Shown: piece after piece, positions 6,126-11,538 of the stretch
Numbering within the stretch: the stretch's first letter is position 1
Layout of the letters: the number at the start of each line of letters is the position of its first letter
Assembly: GCA_003535395.1 (NCBI GenBank)
Contig: DOHE01000025.1
Span: forward strand, 6,427 to 17,964
Direction of reading: 5' to 3'
Origin: Clostridiales bacterium
GTDB lineage: Bacteria > Bacillota > Clostridia > UBA8921
Length of the DNA stretch: 11,538 nt
Translations under genes and position numbers: made by a program
Notes under the pieces: model-generated
Seen by the model: the letters and a program-made list of their open reading frames with translations, nothing else
Databases searched by the model: none
Told to the model about the DNA's origin: nothing

Positions 6126-7481
6126 TCAATTGGAAAAATCTGCTGGATAATGTGGACGATACAGAGCCGCTCTTTTGTCCTGTCCGCCCACCCGCAACCC
6201 GGGATCGGGAACACCCAGGGCGTACAAGTCGGATGCCAGCCGCCCCAGTTCCAGCTGACGCAGCACTTCCGCGCGAAACTCCCCTTTCCTGCGCAAAACC
6301 GGTGCCGTGCTGCCCGTGATAAGCAGGAGACCCCCGCAACCAGCTCCTTGATGCTCTTCCGTGCATTCCGGCCTTTCAGACACAGCGGATTGGCGGTTTA
6401 CACTGTTGATCTTTCGGATCAGGTCTCTGCCCTTGTCATTGAATGCCAAAACCCGGACCAGATCCGCGTTGATGACCCGCTGATCTTCCTTTTGCATGCC
6501 TGCAAGCGCAGAGATCATGATGCGCCGGATCCTTGAATCGGGATACCTGCGCGTTCCAGCAAGCCGTACAAGATCCGCCGCGGTCGCTGAGTTTACGGCT
6601 GCGGTTTTTAAACGGTTTTCCAGGCCTTCGGATACGTCCGGCAATGCAGCCGTTTCCTCCGGCGTCATCCGGCGCAATACAGACAGGATCACTGTGCTGA
6701 AATCTTCCAGATCCACCGGTCCGCTTCCGGCCAGGAAGGCTTCCTGCAGTGCTGTTTGACAGGGTCCCGGCATATATTCATCCAGAAATCCCCAATCTCC
6801 TTTGTCGTCCCTCTCTCCTGGCAAAATTCCCGAAGACCTGTCGTGGATCAGGTTTCGGATCGCCGTTGCACTGGACAGTCTTCCGGATACGGTGATCTCC
6901 CGGTCGCCTGCTCCCTGGCGGAGTATGGTCATGGGGACCATCCGGCTGTTGTGTGTTTTCAGTGCCTTGATGTATTCGATCCCCAGAATATCGTTCGGAG
7001 AGGATAAAAGGGCGGCCGATTCCGGAAGCAGTTCGGCCACAGCTACCTGCCGGGCTGCAGCAAAAGAAAGATCGGCCTTCAGATGACGGCGCAGGGATCG
7101 TCTGAATTCTTCGGGTTCGCCTGCCAGGAGGTCTGCAACCTGCACAAGCGACTTTAAATCGCCGGACTCGCTTCCAAATGAAAGGCAGTCGATGATCCCC
7201 AGCGCGTCCAGCACTTTTACCGCTCCTGCGGCAAAGATCCCGGCACTTGCATTGGCATATGGAAACGGCAGTTCCAGTACCAGGTCTGCTCCGCCTGCCA
7301 CTGCGCATCCGGCGCGAACAAATTTGTTAACGATGGCAGGACCGCCCCGCTGGACAAAATTTCCGCTCATGATGCAAACAACAGAGTCAAACCCGCCTTT
7401 CCTGCGGGTTTGCCGGATATGGTACAGATGCCCGTTGTGAAATGGATTATATTCGCTGATAATGCCTGCTGTTCCTGTCAT
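6126..7481 (-). CDS. tmcAL: tRNA(Met) cytidine acetate ligase (YlbM family)
   Basis: TmcAL makes N4-acetylcytidine at the wobble position of elongator tRNA-Met, using acetate and ATP through an acetyl-adenylate, which supports accurate AUG decoding. The 451-residue protein opens with the nucleotidyltransferase signature GIISEYNPFHNGHLYHI (HNGH at 15-18). Then come IMSGNFVQRGGP (37-48), ADLVLELPFPYANASAGIFAAGAV (65-88), SFGSES (101-106), SPNDILGIEYI (161-171) and SSATAIR (203-209), all conserved in this family. The ATG is preceded by GGAG 10 nt upstream and AGGA 2 nt upstream. It lies 18 bp after the histidine kinase gene on the same strand, so it is probably the last gene of that transcript. 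No terminator is visible between it and the convergent RNase J gene. Confidence 0.93.
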   Translation of the reverse strand: MTGTAGIISEYNPFHNGHLYHIRQTRRKGGFDSVVCIMSGNFVQRGGPAIVNKFVRAGCAVAGGADLVLELPFPYANASAGIFAAGAVKVLDALGIIDCLSFGSESGDLKSLVQVADLLAGEPEEFRRSLRRHLKADLSFAAARQVAVAELLPESAALLSSPNDILGIEYIKALKTHNSRMVPMTILRQGAGDREITVSGRLSSATAIRNLIHDRSSGILPGERDDKGDWGFLDEYMPGPCQTALQEAFLAGSGPVDLEDFSTVILSVLRRMTPEETAALPDVSEGLENRLKTAAVNSATAADLVRLAGTRRYPDSRIRRIMISALAGMQKEDQRVINADLVRVLAFNDKGRDLIRKINSVNRQSAVSERPECTEEHQGAGCGGLLLITGSTAPVLRRKGEFRAEVLRQLELGRLASDLYALGVPDPGLRVGGQDKRAALYRPHYPADFSN

Positions 7482-7499
7482 CTTCCTGTCTCTCCGGAT

Positions 7500-8939
7500 T
7501 TACTTTGCGAGAGGCGGCTTTGTGGGTGCATACCGTGCGGCATGACTGACCGGAAGCATTATCCGGTAAGAAGCTCCGCCCTCGGTTTTATTCGAGATCT
7601 CGATGGATCCTCCGTGCATATTGACGATCGCGCGGGTAATGGCCAGTCCCAGCCCGGTGGACCCGCCCGTGCCCTTGTAAAAGCGCTTGAAGGCATTTTT
7701 CAGGTCTTCCGGGGTAAACCCAGGACCATCATCATGCACATGGATCTCGTAAAACCCGCCCCGGTTCAGGCCTGTGTCCACCCAGACCCGGGAGGATGCA
7801 TGGCGCAGACAGTTCCCGAGTATATTCATCAATGCCTGTATGATCTTGTCCCTGTCCAAAGTGAGTACAGCAGGGTCTCCCGGACTGATTTCAATGTTTT
7901 TTCCCTCAGTCAGGGCCAGACCGCGGACTTTTTCAACACTTTCCTCCACCAGCTCCATGATATTTTCCAGGTCCGGCCTGAAGAAATCTTCCATTGTCTC
8001 CAGTTTCGTCAGGTAAACCAGTTCCTCCACGATGTTTTTAAGCCGCATGCTTTCGTCCACCACCACGTCCAGCGCCCGTGTCACAGCTTCGTCCTTGAAA
8101 ACGCCGTCCTTGATGCCTTCCGCATATCCCTGGATGGACATCAGGGGAGTTTTGAGTTCATGAGATACGTTTTGCAGAAATGTTTTCTGGGACAGATCAT
8201 AGTTTTTAAGCTCCTCGCTCATGCTGCGGATGGAACCGGCAAGATCCTCAAGCTCATCACCGGTAGTGATCACCGGCAGGTTGTCAAATTTGCGCCGTGC
8301 GATATCCTTTGTGGCATTTTTCATTTGGATAATAGGTCTTGAGATGGACGAAGCCATCATCTTCCCCACAATGGCTGCAACCGCGCAGGAACAGCCCACC
8401 AGAAGCACGATGAGCAGAATCAGGCCTCCGGTAATGCCTTGAATGCTTTTAATGGGAAGATACAGCAGTACAAAGATATTCTCTGTGGGTAAAACAGAAC
8501 AGATATACTGGACCCCGTCCGCTTTAAAATACTCAAACCCGCTTTCATAGGGCTGCTTTGCCAGAATCCTGTTCCAAAGTGCAGGAAGGGCTTTGGTAGT
8601 CAGGAATATCAAGTCCTGACCGGTCCTTGGTAAAAGCAGCCTTCCCTCCCGATCCACAATGGCCATGGTATATCCATAGGCCCGGAACTCCACCCCTCTG
8701 CGGAAACGATCCCGGATCAGCTGTTCAAGGATGAATTCATTGAGGGTCGCTTCGTTGTTGAGCTGACCCCCGGCAAGTTCGGAAATGATGCGGGTGCTTT
8801 TTTGGAGCTCTGTTTTGGCTTCCCGGATCGTATAAGCCCGAATGGTAAAAAGCACCAGAATGCCCATCAGTGTCATGGACAAAGCCACAAGTGCAATGTA
8901 TCGACGGGTGATGCGTGCATTCAGTGTATCAGCAGCCAT
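7500..8939 (-). CDS. Membrane sensor histidine kinase
   Basis: This is the sensor of a two-component pair, 479 residues from the start I prefer. An N-terminal membrane helix (about 14-33) is followed by an extracellular sensing region (about 34-165) with no motif I recognise. A second helix follows (about 167-193, GLILLIVLLVGCSCAVAAIVG), then a HAMP linker (about 194-247). The HisKA domain has the phosphorylated histidine H260 in NVSHELKTPL. The ATPase domain has an N-box around N376, DDGPGF at 403-408 and TGLGLAI at 428-434. The start at ATG 8939 overlaps the regulator stop by 11 bp and opens with a short tail just before the first helix. An in-frame ATG at 8993 would overlap the regulator by 65 bp and add 18 polar residues, so it is less likely. 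The signal sensed cannot be told. The pattern of domains resembles PhoR/VicK-like kinases. Confidence 0.93.
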   Translation of the reverse strand: MAADTLNARITRRYIALVALSMTLMGILVLFTIRAYTIREAKTELQKSTRIISELAGGQLNNEATLNEFILEQLIRDRFRRGVEFRAYGYTMAIVDREGRLLLPRTGQDLIFLTTKALPALWNRILAKQPYESGFEYFKADGVQYICSVLPTENIFVLLYLPIKSIQGITGGLILLIVLLVGCSCAVAAIVGKMMASSISRPIIQMKNATKDIARRKFDNLPVITTGDELEDLAGSIRSMSEELKNYDLSQKTFLQNVSHELKTPLMSIQGYAEGIKDGVFKDEAVTRALDVVVDESMRLKNIVEELVYLTKLETMEDFFRPDLENIMELVEESVEKVRGLALTEGKNIEISPGDPAVLTLDRDKIIQALMNILGNCLRHASSRVWVDTGLNRGGFYEIHVHDDGPGFTPEDLKNAFKRFYKGTGGSTGLGLAITRAIVNMHGGSIEISNKTEGGASYRIMLPVSHAARYAPTKPPLAK

Positions 8940-9624
8940 CGATTTTGTACCCGTATCCCCAGACAGTGACGATTTCAAGCGTGGAACCGGCATTGGAAAG
9001 CTTTTTCCTTACCCGTTTCACCAGGTCGTCGATGGCGCGGGGTTCGCCGATGTGGGTATATCCCCAGATATTCCGTATCAGCTGTTCACGGCTGTATACC
9101 TTGCTGCGGTTCTTCAGCATATACAGCAGGAAATCATATTCCTTCATGGTGAAATCGATTTCTGTTGTCCCGGATACCGCCTTTCTTTGCCCGGGAATCA
9201 AGGTCATGTCCCCACAGAGGATCTTCTCCTCAGATTCCGGTACGGCGGCTGACGGAAGCTCACCTACACGCCGGAAGATGGTTTTTACCCTGACTACCAG
9301 TTCCCGGGGACTGAAAGGCTTGGCAATATAATCATCGCTCCCCAGCTCCAGGCCCAGGATCCGGTCCATTTCCTGATCCTTTGCCGAAACGATCAGGATG
9401 GGGATCGGACTTTCCCTGCGCACTTCCCGGCAAATGGCATAACCGTCCATTCCCGGCATCATGATGTCCAGGATCATCATGTCGGGTTTTTTCCGGCGGT
9501 AGGCATCCATTACCGAAAGACCGTCGCTGAAGGTCTCCACCTGATACCCTTCCATCACCAGATAACTTTTGACCAGGTCCCTGATATTTTTTTCGTCATC
9601 TGCCAAATAAATCAGTTTGTTCAT
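8929..9624 (-). CDS. OmpR/PhoB-type response regulator
   Basis: This 231-residue DNA-binding regulator is the partner of the histidine kinase encoded next to it. The receiver domain (about 1-118) has the acidic pair D9-D10, the phosphorylation site D53 in MMILDIMMPGMDGYA, S80 and the conserved lysine K102 in AKPFSPREL. The C-terminal winged-helix domain (about 135-231) has FTMKEYDFLLYML, the recognition-helix region RAIDDLVKRVRKKL and the terminal hairpin IVTVWGYGYKIDG. TATAAT lies just 6 bp before the ATG, but I find no good -35 or close ribosome binding site, so the true 5' end is unclear; a leaderless mRNA is possible. A tandem direct repeat lies 31-65 bp upstream and may be its own binding site. 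The target genes are unknown; the divergent membrane-protein gene is one candidate. Confidence 0.93.
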   Translation of the reverse strand: MNKLIYLADDEKNIRDLVKSYLVMEGYQVETFSDGLSVMDAYRRKKPDMMILDIMMPGMDGYAICREVRRESPIPILIVSAKDQEMDRILGLELGSDDYIAKPFSPRELVVRVKTIFRRVGELPSAAVPESEEKILCGDMTLIPGQRKAVSGTTEIDFTMKEYDFLLYMLKNRSKVYSREQLIRNIWGYTHIGEPRAIDDLVKRVRKKLSNAGSTLEIVTVWGYGYKIDGC

Positions 9625-9654
9625 GGTACCATTATAATAACCCGGTTTTCCTTG

Positions 9655-9689
9655 AATTTGAACTGTTTTTTATAATTTTCACTGTTTTT
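9655..9689. repeat. Tandem direct repeat upstream of the response regulator
   Basis: Two 16-bp copies, AATTTGAACTGTTTTT (9655-9670) and AATTTTCACTGTTTTT (9674-9689), match at 14 of 16 positions with a 19-bp period. OmpR-family regulators commonly bind tandem direct repeats near their own promoters, so autoregulation is plausible. The region is very A/T rich, which lowers the weight of the match. Confidence 0.5.
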
Positions 9690-9740
9690 ACACACGAGCT
9701 GCCGAATTGACTCCAGGGGATAACAAAATTCGATAAAGTA

Positions 9741-9749
9741 TGTTATGAT
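9741..9749 (+). promoter_or_regulatory. Candidate extended -10 promoter of the membrane-protein gene
   Basis: TGTTATGAT fits an extended -10 element (TGn plus TATGAT, one change from TATAAT). There is no good -35 box at 17 bp. TTGACT at 9707-9712 has only weak -10 partners (GATAAA after 19 bp). The start would be near 9756, giving a leader of about 60 nt. Confidence 0.35.
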
Positions 9750-9788
9750 GACAGCCAAGCCGGAAAAATCATCCAGAAAGGCTGTCAT
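9748..9788 (+). repeat. 9-bp perfect inverted repeat in the leader of the membrane-protein gene
   Basis: ATGACAGCC (9748-9756) and GGCTGTCAT (9780-9788) are exact inverted copies with 23 nt between them. As RNA this would be a stem-loop ending 27 nt before the start codon. As DNA the left arm touches the candidate -10 element, so it could instead be a regulator site. Confidence 0.6.
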
Positions 9789-9815
9789 ATATCCGTCCGG
9801 GGGGATCGGAGGCAG

Positions 9816-11471
9816 ATGGAAATTCAGCTTAAGCATCGGGAAATCAAACTGGGCCCAATGCATGTTTTCATATTTTTTTTGTGCCTGATGCTGATCAAGT
9901 ATGGTTTTTACGGTTTCCGGTACTTTCCGGTGATCGATGACTGGATCGAATTCGGGACCTATCCGATCATTCCCGGTGTGTGGGAAAATGTCATCGTAAA
10001 AGCGGGATATTATGGTTCCCGCCCTTTGGCCACTCTCTCCAATCCGTATATCTGGGGCCGGTTCTGGGATAATATGGGCATCGTCTTTTTCATACTCACC
10101 CTGCTTCACTTTTTCAGTGGATGGCTGATTTTCAGGATATTTGAAATCAACCGGATTCCGGTCAGGATCCCGTTTTTGATCGTTTACGGACTTTTACCGC
10201 TTGGATCGGAGGCTACCTATTGGATATCCGCCTCTTCACGGATTCTTACAGGTATTTTTTTCATGACCCTGTCTTGTTATTGTTTGTCAAAATGGATTCA
10301 TGAGGAAGAAAACAGAAGAAAAAAGGTCCTTCTGGGTCTGTTTGTCATTTTCCATCTTCTTTCCATGGGGTATTATGAGCAGGTCAGTCTGTTGAGTTTT
10401 TTCTTCGCAAGTGCAATCATCGCGCTGAATTTCAGGGCTTTGAAAAAGAAATGGATTGCTTTCCTGCCACCAGCCCATTTCCTGCTGCTGGTACTTTATT
10501 ATAAAATATTTGAGAATGTAGGCCTGGTTGCCGCCAGAGGGCAGTTTGTGTCGAAAGAAGCCGGAAAACATGCTGCCCTCGTGCTGGGAAAAATCGCAGA
10601 GATCTTTACTTCTGCCCAAATACCCCTCTACGTAAATGGATTCAGACGGGGATCAGCCATATTGCGGCAGGAGTCAATGGGATATTTGGTTTTGATTCTC
10701 TTTTTTTCCGGACTCACCTTTTGGCTGGCCTGGAAACAAGAAACCGGAACCCTTCCCGCTCAGAACGGGCTTAAGATTTTGTCCGGCCGGAACGGGCTTA
10801 AGATTTTGTTTGGGGTGGGTTTGTTTTCTGCACCGCTGCTTTTGTATTTTATTATCCAGTGGCCTGCCATCAGTTACCGTAACGCTTTCCCGTCCCTCAT
10901 TGGACTGGGGCTCGTGCTTGACGGGCTGGCTGGGATCCTTTTTACGGGAAGGCCCGGAAAGCTCATACATGCGCTGGCTTTATCCGGTCTGGTTTTTGTT
11001 TTTCTGGTGGTGAACATCTCCGAAATCACCGATTATAAACACATCAGTGAGATCGATGCGCTCATCTGCAACCGCATCATTGAAGCTTCTGAAGGAACCA
11101 GTCTGTTCGACGGTGAGACGAAAGCTTTTGTTTTTAATACCAGACCCCTGTATGCGGAACTTAACATCAGCTATCAGGAACACATCCATAATGTTACAGA
11201 AAGTGACTGGGCCCTGACGGGTGCTATCCGGGCTGTGTCCAGGAATATCGGTGTCCGGCAGGTCGTACCGGTCCGGGACAGTCAAAGGATCGAAAATCTG
11301 GAATCGCTGACTTCTGCGCATTTGCTTTTCGGGATCGACGAGAACAGCAGGGTGTTTCGGCTGACATACATTCAACAGGACGAAGAGATCCTGCTGTATG
11401 CAATCCAGGGCGGAGAGCTCTTTGGCCGGATCGCGGAGAATACCTTTATCCGGATGCATGAGGCAACTTGA
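9816..11471 (+). CDS. Polytopic membrane protein, possibly a GT-C-type glycosyltransferase
   Basis: I do not recognise the exact family. The 551-residue protein has about ten to eleven hydrophobic segments between residues 15 and 401 (clear ones near 15-34, 86-107, 142-158, 169-206, 212-230, 288-306, 329-347, 360-376 and 383-401) and a soluble C-terminal part of about 150 residues. An acidic pair D41-D42 (VIDDWIEFG) lies just after the first helix, where GT-C glycosyltransferases that use lipid-linked sugars carry catalytic acidic residues. A hydrophilic loop with GYYGSRPLATLSNPYIW follows. A cell-envelope sugar transfer role is therefore possible but unproven. GGAGG stands only 3 nt before the ATG, which is short, though a GGGGGG lies 11 nt upstream. 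It is transcribed away from the two-component genes and appears monocistronic up to a hairpin at 11503. Confidence 0.75.
   Translation: MEIQLKHREIKLGPMHVFIFFLCLMLIKYGFYGFRYFPVIDDWIEFGTYPIIPGVWENVIVKAGYYGSRPLATLSNPYIWGRFWDNMGIVFFILTLLHFFSGWLIFRIFEINRIPVRIPFLIVYGLLPLGSEATYWISASSRILTGIFFMTLSCYCLSKWIHEEENRRKKVLLGLFVIFHLLSMGYYEQVSLLSFFFASAIIALNFRALKKKWIAFLPPAHFLLLVLYYKIFENVGLVAARGQFVSKEAGKHAALVLGKIAEIFTSAQIPLYVNGFRRGSAILRQESMGYLVLILFFSGLTFWLAWKQETGTLPAQNGLKILSGRNGLKILFGVGLFSAPLLLYFIIQWPAISYRNAFPSLIGLGLVLDGLAGILFTGRPGKLIHALALSGLVFVFLVVNISEITDYKHISEIDALICNRIIEASEGTSLFDGETKAFVFNTRPLYAELNISYQEHIHNVTESDWALTGAIRAVSRNIGVRQVVPVRDSQRIENLESLTSAHLLFGIDENSRVFRLTYIQQDEEILLYAIQGGELFGRIAENTFIRMHEAT
10764..10809 (+). 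repeat. In-frame 27-bp-period duplication inside the membrane-protein gene
   Basis: AACGGGCTTAAGATTTTGT occurs at 10764-10782 and again, identical over 19 bp, at 10791-10809. The period of 27 bp keeps the frame and repeats NGLKIL (residues 317-322 and 326-331), in a loop just before a membrane helix. Identity at the DNA level suggests a recent event. Confidence 0.85.
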
Positions 11472-11502
11472 AGTTCATTTTGATTCTGTGACAATCCTTC
11501 AC

Positions 11503-11527
11503 CAGAAAGTCACAAAGTGACTTTCTG
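11503..11527 (+). terminator. Perfect hairpin after the membrane-protein gene; possible terminator
   Basis: CAGAAAGTCAC and GTGACTTTCTG form an 11-bp perfect stem around the loop AAA, 31 bp after the stop codon. No T-run follows in the visible 11 bases (CAGTGCAATCA), so a classic intrinsic terminator is not shown. It may be a T-less terminator, an mRNA 3'-end protector or a repeat element continuing beyond the edge. Confidence 0.4.
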
Positions 11528-11538
11528 CAGTGCAATCA

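Noticed and set aside
7410..8342. 310-codon open frame on the plus strand opposite the kinase gene
   Set aside because: It is antisense to the conserved HisKA and ATPase domains and shows no recognisable domain of its own.
8940..8993. ATG at 8993 as the histidine kinase start
   Set aside because: It would overlap the regulator gene by 65 bp and add 18 residues unlike a kinase N-terminus; ATG 8939 gives a short overlap and a normal tail before the first membrane helix.

Overview
The window looks like chromosomal DNA of an anaerobic Gram-positive bacterium of the class Clostridia with moderate GC content (roughly 50-55 % by eye). The evidence is the gene set: RNase J instead of an RNase E-type enzyme, a YlbM/TmcAL tRNA-Met acetate ligase, an ECF-type folate transporter S component under a tetrahydrofolate (THF) riboswitch, strong AGGAGG-type ribosome binding sites and sigma-A-like promoters. 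A RACo-like activator of corrinoid proteins suggests an organism that moves one-carbon units through corrinoid/folate chemistry, as acetogens and methyl-group users do. I cannot name the genus.

Left part (1-4157), all on the minus strand. A strong promoter (TTGCAA, 17 bp, TATACT) fires into a THF riboswitch (4004-4114). It leads into an operon: folT (folate ECF transporter S component), a 615-residue 2Fe-2S/ASKHA reductive activator of corrinoid proteins, and 5-formyl-THF cyclo-ligase (fau), which overlaps the activator gene by 14 bp. Folate uptake, folate salvage and corrinoid activation thus appear to sit under one folate sensor. Right after fau, still on the minus strand, begins a large serine recombinase that runs off the left edge. 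It is the only sign of a mobile element.

Middle (4158-6114). A 111-bp imperfect tandem repeat array exactly fills the space between the -35 box of the folT promoter and the -35 box (TTGACA) of the divergent promoter that serves the RNase J gene. RNase J (4423-6114, plus strand) is complete, with all metallo-beta-lactamase and beta-CASP motifs visible.

Right-middle (6126-9624), minus strand. A response regulator of the OmpR type, its sensor histidine kinase (11 bp overlap) and TmcAL (18 bp gap) look like one transcript, which converges on RNase J with only 11 bp between the stop codons.

Right end (9625-11538). A 191-bp divergent spacer holds a tandem direct repeat near the regulator gene and a 9-bp inverted repeat near a gene for a large polytopic membrane protein (551 residues, GT-C glycosyltransferase-like in general form). 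That gene contains a recent-looking in-frame 27-bp-period duplication. A perfect 11-bp-stem hairpin lies just after it at the window edge. I saw no tRNA, rRNA, CRISPR array or insertion sequence.
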